NCBI GenBank assembly: GCA_031550125.1
Contig: JAVBOW010000002.1
Location: 163,354-227,353, forward strand
Origin: JAVBOW01 sp031550125
GTDB taxonomy: Bacteria; Bacteroidota; Bacteroidia; Bacteroidales; Rikenellaceae
Reading direction: 5' to 3'
Length of the DNA stretch: 64,000 bases
This document shows, in pieces, positions 18,418 to 25,608 of the stretch. Under the pieces are notes generated by a model. That model had not been told where the DNA came from. It saw only the letters and a list, made by a program, of their open reading frames with translations, and made no database searches. A program made the position numbers and the translations under genes. Within the stretch, counting starts at the first letter, position 1. The number at the start of each line of letters is the position of its first letter.

Positions 18418-19355
18418 CAACGAAGGGGATATACGATCAGAAACGCCCGGGCGGGTCATGCGTACGCCGCGGCACAGGTCTTTCCGCTTGCCTGAAAAGA
18501 GCGGCCCTGGCCGCCTGCGTCGTCCTGTCGTGCTGCGGCAAACCCAGGGAAATACCGGAAAAGAGCCTCGAATCGATATTCAAGGATATTTTCCTTGTAA
18601 ACGCCTATGTGGGGCGGCATGGCCTGGATGTCGATTCTCTGGACATCTACAAGCCCGTATTCGACAAGTACGGCTACAAACCGAGGGATCTGGCTTACAC
18701 CCTGGACAATTACTCCAAACGCAAGAGCAGCCGGCTCTCGTACATTCTCGAGAATTCGATCAAGATGCTCAATTCGGAATACTCCTATTACGAAGGACGC
18801 GTTGCCGTTCTGGACACGATAGAGAACGTGGCGCGGCGGCGTTTCGGGAGGGAAGTCTATTCCGACACGCTCATCTCCGTACGCCGCATGCGAGATACGG
18901 CGCGTCTGAGGATACGGATCCCGGCGGCCGAAGGCTCTTTCCGCATACGTTACGGCTATTTAGTCGATTCGCTCGACACCAACTACAGCTTGCGTACGAT
19001 ACACTCGGTTACGGACTCGTCGGGACGCCAGGTGGTAACCCGCTCCAACTGGATGAAGCGCAACGAATACTCCTCGTACGAGACGGTGATTGACGCGCCG
19101 GCCCGCTCGCGTTACATGGAGATACTCTTCGGGGACTACAGCGGCCGCAACGCCAGGCCCTCGATCAGGATAGACACCCTCACGATAACGTACTATATGC
19201 CCGTACGGGTGGCCCTCGACTCGTTGAACCGCTCGCTGGTGGACTATAAACTCATGATAGATGGAACGGAATACGAACTGCTCGGTGCGCCGGATAGCGT
19301 CACATTGGGTATTCACCCCCCGGGGCTTGCTCCGCGGGGCGACAGTATCCGTTGA
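18414..19355 (+). CDS. DUF4296 lipoprotein
   Basis: 313 residues. The lipobox lies in ACVVLSCCGKP (about residues 33-43), after an N-terminal extension that is longer than usual. It is followed by the short helical DUF4296 domain (IPEKSLESIFKDIFLVNAYV...FDKYGYKPRDLAYTLDNYSK, about 45-110) and an extra C-terminal half that I do not recognise. The function is unknown. It is coupled to the permease (ATGA overlap), and its 3' end overlaps the amidohydrolase start. Confidence 0.75.
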   Translation: MTTKGIYDQKRPGGSCVRRGTGLSACLKRAALAACVVLSCCGKPREIPEKSLESIFKDIFLVNAYVGRHGLDVDSLDIYKPVFDKYGYKPRDLAYTLDNYSKRKSSRLSYILENSIKMLNSEYSYYEGRVAVLDTIENVARRRFGREVYSDTLISVRRMRDTARLRIRIPAAEGSFRIRYGYLVDSLDTNYSLRTIHSVTDSSGRQVVTRSNWMKRNEYSSYETVIDAPARSRYMEILFGDYSGRNARPSIRIDTLTITYYMPVRVALDSLNRSLVDYKLMIDGTEYELLGAPDSVTLGIHPPGLAPRGDSIR

Positions 19356-20421
19356 CGGTCGGGGCGTCATAAGGGACATCTCCGTTCCCGAAAAGCTCGA
19401 CGCCCAGGCGGGGGTGGAATTCTACGGCGGCATACTCATCCCCGCCATGGTAAACGCCCACTGCCACCTCGAACTCTCGGCCCTCAGGGGAAAAATAGCG
19501 CGCGGCGGCGGGCTGACCGGCTTTGCGCAGGCCATGGGGGGCATCGACAGGGAGTTGCCCGAAAGGGCCGCGGCCATAGCCTTCCACGACGGGGCCATGT
19601 GGGCCGCGGGCGTGGGCGCGGTGGGCGACGTGTGCAACGGGACCTCGTCGTTCGCGGTCAAATCATCGAGCCGGATGGCATATTTCAATTTTCTGGAACT
19701 ATTCGGACTCGGTTCTTCGTCGGCTGCGGCGCTGGCTCCCGTGGCCGCGGCTGCGGCAAGCGCGGGCCTGCGTTACGGCCTAACCCCGCACTCGTGCTAC
19801 TCGCTTGGAGAAGAGGCGTTCGCATCGGCCGTGGAGGCCACGCCCGAAGAGCCGCTGTCGATACATTTTATGGAGGACAGGGCCGAAGGGGAACTTTTCG
19901 CCGGCCGCGGACCCCTGCACGAATGGTATGCGGAATACGGCCGCAGGATAGATTTCGGACATTTCGGCTCCCCTGCCCGCAGGATAACGGCACAGGTTCC
20001 GGCCAGCCGCCGGACAATGCTCGTGCATAACACGTTCATCACCGAGGAAGACATAGACATATTGGCCGCACACTTCGGGGCCAACCTCACGCTGGCGCTG
20101 TGTCCGCGCTCCAACCTCCATATCACAGGGGCGCTGCCACCGGTGGATATGCTCCGCCGCAAGGGGGTGCGCATAGCTCTGGGAACCGATTCGCTGGCTT
20201 CGAACGATTCGCTGTCGCTGGCAGGGGAGATGAAATGTTTTCCCGGCGTACCCCTCGAAGAGTTGCTCGCATGGGCCACGTCGGGAGGGGCCGCGGCGTT
20301 GGGCATGGACGGCATGGGGTCGATAGAGGTGGGCAAAGCGCCCGGATTGGCGCTACTCACCGGCGCAGATCCGGCGACGGGCAGGCTGGACGACGGCGCA
20401 ACAGTAAAACGGATCGTGTGA
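19261..20421 (+). CDS. Amidohydrolase-superfamily metal-dependent deaminase/hydrolase
   Basis: 386 residues, TIM-barrel amidohydrolase of the cytosine deaminase/SsnA-like group. Metal ligands: the HxH of VNAHCHLEL, a later His in SIHFMED, His in LVHNTF, and Asp in ALGTDSLASND. The substrate is uncertain; methylthioadenosine, guanine or aminofutalosine are possible for this group. The outermost ATG (19261) gives a 95-base overlap with the previous gene. A GTG at 19285, just before RRIASHWVF, may be the true start. hemW follows after 3 bases. Confidence 0.8.
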   Translation: MERNTNCSVRRIASHWVFTPRGLLRGATVSVDGRGVIRDISVPEKLDAQAGVEFYGGILIPAMVNAHCHLELSALRGKIARGGGLTGFAQAMGGIDRELPERAAAIAFHDGAMWAAGVGAVGDVCNGTSSFAVKSSSRMAYFNFLELFGLGSSSAAALAPVAAAAASAGLRYGLTPHSCYSLGEEAFASAVEATPEEPLSIHFMEDRAEGELFAGRGPLHEWYAEYGRRIDFGHFGSPARRITAQVPASRRTMLVHNTFITEEDIDILAAHFGANLTLALCPRSNLHITGALPPVDMLRRKGVRIALGTDSLASNDSLSLAGEMKCFPGVPLEELLAWATSGGAAALGMDGMGSIEVGKAPGLALLTGADPATGRLDDGATVKRIV

Positions 20422-20424
20422 CGG

Positions 20425-21528
20425 ATGGCGGGACTCTACGTCCATATTCCTTTCTGCGCCTCGCGCTGCGGTTACTGCGATTTCTTCTCGTCGGTCAGGC
20501 ACGATATGCAGGAGCGTTTCACCGAGGCCTTGTGCGAAGAGATAAGCAGTCAGAAGGATTTTCTTGGAGACGAGCCTGTCGAAACGATATATTTCGGAGG
20601 AGGTACGCCTTCAACCATGCCTTTGGCCTCGATAGAAAAGATATTCTCCGCTATAAATACGGCATGGGACACGGCGGGCGTCGATGAAATAACCCTCGAA
20701 GCCAATCCTGACGACCTCACCGGAGCTTACCTGCAAGGAGTGCGGGAAGCCACCCCCGTAAACCGCCTGAGCATAGGAGTGCAGTCATTCGACCAGGCCA
20801 CGCTGAAACTGATGAACCGCCGACACGACGCCGCCGGAGCCGCCGAGGCCATAGCCGCCGCCCGCAGCGCCGGATTCGACAATATATCCGCCGACCTCAT
20901 ATACGGAGTCCCGGGCATGACGGTGCAGGCGTGGGAAGATTCGGTGGAAAAAATGCTGAACCTAACGCCGGAACACATTTCGGCCTACCACCTGACCATA
21001 GAACCCGGAACCCCGTTCCACCGCCTCGGGATGCGGCCCGTGGACGAAGAGGTAAGCCGCAGGCATTACGACATACTGTGCGACAAGCTACACTCGGCCG
21101 GATACATCCATTACGAAATATCCAACTTCGCCCTTCCCGGCTTCGAAGCGCGCCACAACTCCGCCTACTGGGACGGACGAGCCTATCTCGGCGCAGGCCC
21201 GTCGGCCCACTCCTACGACGGAGGCAGACAGCGCCGGTGGAGCGCCCCGTCGCTCGAAAGCTACCTGGCGGGGGTGGTTTACCAACAAGAGACGCTATCG
21301 GACGACGACCTGTACAACGAATACATAATGACCTCCCTCAGGACAGCGCGCGGCATAGACCCGGCGCAGCTGGCCGCCCGTTTCGGGCAGGTGAGGCTCA
21401 ACGGTTTCGCCGTCGCCGCACAGCCCTATCTCGATTCCGGAGCGATGATAAAAAAAGAGGGAAGGATAGCTATCCCTCCCTCCGGATTCCTTATTTCCGA
21501 TTCCATAATCTCGTCGCTGTTCGCCTGA
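20425..21528 (+). CDS. hemW: Radical SAM heme chaperone HemW
   Basis: 367 residues. The 4Fe-4S/SAM motif CASRCGYC (C11, C15, C18) follows YVHIPF, with GGGTPSTMP about 45 residues on. This is the HemN-like family lacking full HemN length, now regarded as a heme-inserting chaperone rather than coproporphyrinogen oxidase. Its last 80 bases contain, on the other strand, the terminator of the convergent helicase gene. Confidence 0.9.
   Translation: MAGLYVHIPFCASRCGYCDFFSSVRHDMQERFTEALCEEISSQKDFLGDEPVETIYFGGGTPSTMPLASIEKIFSAINTAWDTAGVDEITLEANPDDLTGAYLQGVREATPVNRLSIGVQSFDQATLKLMNRRHDAAGAAEAIAAARSAGFDNISADLIYGVPGMTVQAWEDSVEKMLNLTPEHISAYHLTIEPGTPFHRLGMRPVDEEVSRRHYDILCDKLHSAGYIHYEISNFALPGFEARHNSAYWDGRAYLGAGPSAHSYDGGRQRRWSAPSLESYLAGVVYQQETLSDDDLYNEYIMTSLRTARGIDPAQLAARFGQVRLNGFAVAAQPYLDSGAMIKKEGRIAIPPSGFLISDSIISSLFA
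21450..21482 (-). terminator. Terminator of the DEAD-box gene, inside the hemW coding end
   Basis: On the minus strand a GAGGGAGGGATAG / CTATCCTTCCCTC stem is followed by seven T (plus-strand A run 21450-21456), 53 bases past the helicase stop. It lies wholly within hemW codons. Confidence 0.8.
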
Positions 21529-21534
21529 TGCGGC

Positions 21535-22662
21535 TTACTGCGGCGGATACATGTCGGCGGGCAGGGTCTTGCCCGTAAGTTTCTGTATGTCGCGCACCAG
21601 CATATGCTCCTCCTCGGTGCAGAACGACACGGCGCGACCGGTGTGTCCGGCGCGGCCGGTGCGGCCTATGCGGTGGACGTAAGTCTCCACCACATCGGGC
21701 AGGTCGTAATTTATCACCAGCGGCAATTCGGTTATGTCCAGGCCTCGGGCGGCGATGTCGGTGGCTATCATCACGCGTATCTTGCCGCTCTTGAAGCCCG
21801 CAAGGGTGCGTTGGCGCGAACCCTGGGCTTTGTCGCCGTGTATGGCCTCGCTGCTTATCCCCGCCTTGCCCAATATCTTGGCTATCCTGTCCGCCCCGTG
21901 TTTGGTGCGGGCGAAGACCAGCGCCGACTTATCCTTGTCTTTGCGGAGCAGGTCAATAAGCAGATCTTTCTTGTCGGGCTTTTCGACGAAATAGAGGAAT
22001 TGGTCTATCGTCTCAACCACCGGAGCATCGGGAGTCACCTCAACCCGGGCCGGCTTGCGCAGTATCCATTGTGAGAGCGATACTATGGTATCGGGCATGG
22101 TGGCCGAGAAAAAGAGCGTTTGGCGCTCTTGCGGCAGCTTATGCACTATACGGCGGATATCGTTTATGAAACCCATGTCGAGCATGCGGTCGGCCTCGTC
22201 CATAACGAAATGGCTCACAGCGCCCAGCTTGACGTGGCCCTGACCCATAAGATCCAGCAGACGGCCGGGGGTGGCGATGAGTATGTCCACTCCTCGGTGG
22301 AGCTTCTCTACCTGTGGCCGCTGGTTCACGCCGCCGAATATGACGCAGTGCCTTACAGGGGTATGGCGCGCGTAATCGCTGAAACACTCGTCTATCTGCA
22401 GCGCCAACTCGCGCGTAGGGGTGAGTATCAGCGCCCTAATCGGACGCGGACCGCCATCGGGCTTCTCCGCGGAGAGTTTCTGTATTATGGGAATGGCGAA
22501 TGCGGCTGTCTTGCCCGTTCCGGTTTGGGCTATGCCCAGCAGGTCGCGCTCTTCGAGGGCTATCGGTATTGCTTGTTGCTGTATTGGGGTGGGAACGGAA
22601 TACCCCTTCTCTTCCAGTGCTTTAAGTATTGGGGAGGAAATGCCTAAATCTTCAAATTTCAT
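21535..22662 (-). CDS. DEAD-box ATP-dependent RNA helicase (RhlE-like)
   Basis: 375 residues. RNA helicase for ribosome assembly or mRNA turnover. Motifs in order: Q motif (FEDLGISSPILKALEEKGYSVPTPIQQQAIP), AQTGTGKT, PTRELA, DEAD (VMDEADRMLD), SAT, ATDIAARGLD and HRIGRTGRAG. There is no long C-terminal extension. The start was placed at ATG 22662 (MKFEDLG), 20 bases after a -7 box; the longer frame to 22716 runs through that box. Confidence 0.92.
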   Translation of the reverse strand: MKFEDLGISSPILKALEEKGYSVPTPIQQQAIPIALEERDLLGIAQTGTGKTAAFAIPIIQKLSAEKPDGGPRPIRALILTPTRELALQIDECFSDYARHTPVRHCVIFGGVNQRPQVEKLHRGVDILIATPGRLLDLMGQGHVKLGAVSHFVMDEADRMLDMGFINDIRRIVHKLPQERQTLFFSATMPDTIVSLSQWILRKPARVEVTPDAPVVETIDQFLYFVEKPDKKDLLIDLLRKDKDKSALVFARTKHGADRIAKILGKAGISSEAIHGDKAQGSRQRTLAGFKSGKIRVMIATDIAARGLDITELPLVINYDLPDVVETYVHRIGRTGRAGHTGRAVSFCTEEEHMLVRDIQKLTGKTLPADMYPPQ

Positions 22663-22682
22663 CAGTATGTATATAAACGCGG

Positions 22683-22690
22683 CAAAAGTA
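22683..22690 (-). promoter_or_regulatory. -7 box for the DEAD-box helicase
   Basis: Minus-strand TACTTTTG, 20 bases before the ATG at 22662; a TTTG that could serve as -33 lies 23 bases further up. Confidence 0.55.
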
Positions 22691-22754
22691 CGGTTAATTT
22701 TCGGACTTTCTCGCAAAGTCGGGAAATAACCATGTTATTTGGTATGCCGCTGCG

Positions 22755-24212
22755 TCAATTAACCCTGCCGAGCAACGTCTCCTTGCGGGCCGATTCCTTC
22801 ATCATGCCGATGAAATAGAGTGCGTCGCGTTTGTTGGAGAGGTTGGATCGGTCGGCCTCGTAGCGTTTAACGTAATATGTGGCGTGGTAGTCGAGCGATT
22901 TGCGGCAATCGATATTGAGCATCAGGCCCTCGGAGCAGTCGGCCCACGAGAGGCCTCCGACGGCGTCGTTCGAAGCCACCGACTTTATGCCCGCTTTCGA
23001 CAGCCCGGCCAGGTTCACCGTCAGCGACGGGTAGTAGAAATATTGGCCGGCAGGCAGGGTTACCGTAACCTTCACCTTTCCACCCTCCTGAGCCTCGGCC
23101 GTAACCGTGGCGTGCGTACGGTAGTAGCTGTATTCGTAGTACTCCTCCTGCGAGGCGGCCCACACCGAGTCGTCGCCGTCCTTGCCATGGGTGTTGTTGA
23201 GCCACAGCAGGAATTGCGCCCAAGGGCCGTCCGTACCGTGTACGCCGAGGGCTATGGCCCGCCTTTGCTCGCGCGGCAGGGCCAGCTGTTCGGCTATTTT
23301 TGTTTTCACGTCCTCGGGGCTGTCGTAAAACTCCCTCAGGACAAGTTTGCCGGTTATGTCGCCGCCGGCGAAAGGCACTATGCTCTCCGCGGTAAATCCC
23401 CCGCCGTCTCCCTGGGCGGTGGTGGTTTTTATCGGGGCGTAACTTTGCGCCGCCGAAAGGTAGGTTTTATTACCGTTGGGTTCGGCGAGGAATTTACATC
23501 CGCGGCCGGAGAGTTTAGAGATTATGAGGTTCTGCGCTATGCCGTAATGGTTCAGGATAGACGATGCGTTGTCAACGTCTTCGGCCGCCACGTCGTGGAA
23601 ACCTATGCCTACGCCGTAGTTGCACATCTCGCGGACGTTCTCCCAATAGAGGCCGTCGCGCATGTAAAAGCGGTAATAATCGGCCGTGTGGCCCTTGTCC
23701 ACGATCGAGCGGTCGTTCATCCACGACGACTCCGCCGACAGCGTGGTGGCGAAGGAGAAACGTACCTCGTTGCCCGCGCCGTCGGTGGAACCCAGCGTTT
23801 TGCCGAGCGAATAGACGTCGGGGGGCAGGTCGCCGGCGGCTAACTGCGCGGCGTTATAGTAATACGCCGGCGACAGCGGCTTGCCGTGTATGGCCGCCCA
23901 TGTGCAGCAATAGGCAACCTGCATGCAGTCGTCCTGCGTGAGCATGAACAGCCACGATTTATTATATTTAAGAGGCGGCACCGAAGCGCTCAGGCCGTTG
24001 GCTGACGTTCCTTCGTTCAACTCCAGGGTTATCTCCGCAACGACGTTGCCCCCGTCGGTAGAGAATGGGTAGACATAGTCGGCGGGATATTCGGGGTCAG
24101 GTTCCGGCTCGGGTCCGGGACCCGGCTTGGGTTCGGAGCCGCCGCAAGCCACGGCCAGCAGCAGCGTTAACGCCAATGAAAGTAATTTGTGATCGGGATT
24201 CAGGAATTTCAT
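22755..24212 (-). CDS. Lipoprotein, distant polysaccharide-deacetylase-like
   Basis: 485 residues. The lipobox AVAC places Cys at 23, followed by a Pro/Glu/Gly linker (30-42). The rest has the outline of a NodB-type deacetylase: TQDD at 92-95, GFHDV with H206, AEPNGNKTY with P245, and a late VHGTDGPWAQFLLWL helix followed by VWAASQEEYYEY. These resemble the Asp-Asp, His and Pro motifs of carbohydrate esterase family 4, but the match is by eye and the catalytic set is incomplete. ATG 24212 begins the signal peptide. Probably a surface lipoprotein. Confidence 0.5.
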   Translation of the reverse strand: MKFLNPDHKLLSLALTLLLAVACGGSEPKPGPGPEPEPDPEYPADYVYPFSTDGGNVVAEITLELNEGTSANGLSASVPPLKYNKSWLFMLTQDDCMQVAYCCTWAAIHGKPLSPAYYYNAAQLAAGDLPPDVYSLGKTLGSTDGAGNEVRFSFATTLSAESSWMNDRSIVDKGHTADYYRFYMRDGLYWENVREMCNYGVGIGFHDVAAEDVDNASSILNHYGIAQNLIISKLSGRGCKFLAEPNGNKTYLSAAQSYAPIKTTTAQGDGGGFTAESIVPFAGGDITGKLVLREFYDSPEDVKTKIAEQLALPREQRRAIALGVHGTDGPWAQFLLWLNNTHGKDGDDSVWAASQEEYYEYSYYRTHATVTAEAQEGGKVKVTVTLPAGQYFYYPSLTVNLAGLSKAGIKSVASNDAVGGLSWADCSEGLMLNIDCRKSLDYHATYYVKRYEADRSNLSNKRDALYFIGMMKESARKETLLGRVN

Positions 24213-24247
24213 AATGGACACAGCCTGTTTTACTGGGGATTTGTCTG

Positions 24248-24255
24248 CAAATTTA
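24248..24255 (-). promoter_or_regulatory. -7 box for the deacetylase-like lipoprotein
   Basis: Minus-strand TAAATTTG, 35 bases before the ATG at 24212. Confidence 0.5.
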
Positions 24256-24385
24256 GCTATTTCGGCGATAACTGCATGCACCGGAAATATATAAATCAGA
24301 TTATTATCTCTCAAAAAACGCCAAACGGGACATATTTAGTACCTGAAGTGTGGAAAAACCGCCCGTCCCCCGCTCCGCGAACGCG

Positions 24386-24844
24386 TCACCGGCCACGCTC
24401 GTACCCTGCGTCCTCGGCGAGACCCGACGCCGACGCCGCCGCGACCGCCAGACGGTCGCAACGCTCGTTTTCGGGAATTTCTGAGTGGCCTTTTATCCAT
24501 ACGAACTTTACCCTGTGACGGCGATAGGCCTCCAGGAAACGCATCCAGAGGTCGGGATTCTTCTTATCCTTGAATCCTTTGCGCTCCCAACCGAACACCC
24601 AGCCCTTCTCCACGGCGTTGACCACATACTGCGAGTCGGAATATACAGTAACCTCGCATGGGTATTTAAGCGCCTCCAGTCCGGCTATCACGGCCAGCAG
24701 CTCCATACGGTTGTTGGTGGTCAGCCTGTATCCGGCGCTCATCTCGCGGCGGTGCGGAGGACACAGCATAACCACGCCGTAGCCCCCGCGGCCGGGATTG
24801 CCCAGCGCCGATCCGTCGGTATATATGGTAACCCTGGCTGTCAT
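24386..24844 (-). CDS. rnhA: Ribonuclease HI
   Basis: 152 residues. It degrades RNA in RNA-DNA hybrids. The catalytic carboxylates are D10 (YTDGSALGNPG), E48 (NNRMELLA), D70 (YSDSQ) and D130, with the catalytic-loop H120 in KGHSE. There is no N-terminal hybrid-binding domain. The start codon lies only four bases from the outer end of a MITE-like repeat (24849), so any promoter must be inside or beyond that repeat. Confidence 0.95.
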   Translation of the reverse strand: MTARVTIYTDGSALGNPGRGGYGVVMLCPPHRREMSAGYRLTTNNRMELLAVIAGLEALKYPCEVTVYSDSQYVVNAVEKGWVFGWERKGFKDKKNPDLWMRFLEAYRRHRVKFVWIKGHSEIPENERCDRLAVAAASASGLAEDAGYERGR

Positions 24845-24848
24845 TAAT

Positions 24849-25061
24849 GGCCTGTCTCAATTATATGTTGGCTGCGCATATCGAGCATCATCTTTCACTT
24901 ATCCTTCTCATTTCAAATCCTCACGGGCCGCAGTCCGCTCCGGTTTGAAACTCAAACGATAAGCGAAACCTGACGCACGCTATGCACAGCGGCGTTCCCG
25001 TAAGGAGCGGCCTTTTTTTGCGCCACACATATTAACGCCAGCCTGTTTTTCGGACTGATCC
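24849..25061 (+). repeat. MITE-like element, long form, copy 3
   Basis: About 213 bp. The left block TCAATTATATGTTGGCTGCG and right block GCCTGTTTTTCGGACTGATC match the short copies at 853 and 1561. Between them sits an extra segment of about 110 bp (24885-24995) absent from the short copies and found again at 41288-41395. It fills most of the rnhA-to-DksA gap. Confidence 0.7.
24885..24995 (+). repeat. 110-bp dispersed repeat, copy A
   Basis: Aligns by eye over its length with the reverse complement of 41288-41395. Identical blocks include TTTCACTTATCCTTCTC, CAAATCCTCACGG, CGGTTTG and CTGACGCAC. It contains a GG-centred hairpin around 24922-24945. No ORF. Confidence 0.65.
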
Positions 25062-25062
25062 G

Positions 25063-25101
25063 TCATTCAATCGAGACTGGCCCCCATTTTTCGGACCGAT
25101 C
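25063..25101. repeat. Fused remnant ends of the MITE-like family
   Basis: CAATCGAGACTGGCCCC resembles an inverted left end, and ATTTTTCGGACCGATCC a right end, with almost nothing between them. It looks like an internal deletion derivative. Confidence 0.5.
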
Positions 25102-25104
25102 CAT

Positions 25105-25128
25105 TAAAAAGGAGGGCATAAGCCCTCC
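25105..25128 (-). terminator. Rho-independent terminator of the ileS-dksA unit
   Basis: Minus-strand GGAGGGC / GCCCTCC stem followed by TTTTT, 22 bases after the DksA-like stop. Confidence 0.85.
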
Positions 25129-25150
25129 GTCTGCGTTTTTGCGTGACCGA

Positions 25151-25537
25151 TCAGCGTTTTTCACCCTCTTTGGCCTCTATAGAGAGGGTGGCGTGGGGAA
25201 CTATCCTCAGGCGCTCCTTGGGGATGAGCTTGCCGGTCTCGCGGCATATGCCGTAGGTTTTGTTCTCGATGCGTACCAGGGCGGCCTCGAGGTGCTGGAT
25301 AAATTTGAGCTGGCGCTGCGCCAGGCGGCCCGACTCCTCTTTGGAAAGGGTTGCCGCACCCTCTTCGAGAACTTTGAACGTAGGGGATGTGTCCTCCGTG
25401 TCGTTGCTCGAGGTATGGGTTATGGTCGACCTCAGCAGATCGTAATCCTCCTTGGCTTTGGCCAGCTTTTCCAATATTATCGCTTTGAATTCGACGAGTT
25501 CCTCGTCTGAATATCTTGTTTTTTCAACGTCTGCCAT
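25151..25537 (-). CDS. TraR/DksA-family RNA polymerase-binding protein, degenerate zinc finger
   Basis: 128 residues. An N-terminal coiled-coil hairpin (about 10-80) would enter the RNA polymerase secondary channel. The C-terminal motif reads YGICRETGKLIPKERL...PHATLSIEAK, with a single Cys where classic DksA has four; this zinc-poor form is usual in Bacteroidetes. It is presumed to modulate rRNA and stress transcription with ppGpp. It lies 71 bases after ileS on the same strand, so cotranscription is likely. Confidence 0.85.
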   Translation of the reverse strand: MADVEKTRYSDEELVEFKAIILEKLAKAKEDYDLLRSTITHTSSNDTEDTSPTFKVLEEGAATLSKEESGRLAQRQLKFIQHLEAALVRIENKTYGICRETGKLIPKERLRIVPHATLSIEAKEGEKR

Positions 25538-25608
25538 AATAGCGTTACTTTTTGGTAATGTCTGATAAAATTAAACAGAATATATTTAATAACCAAATAA
25601 TACTGTCA

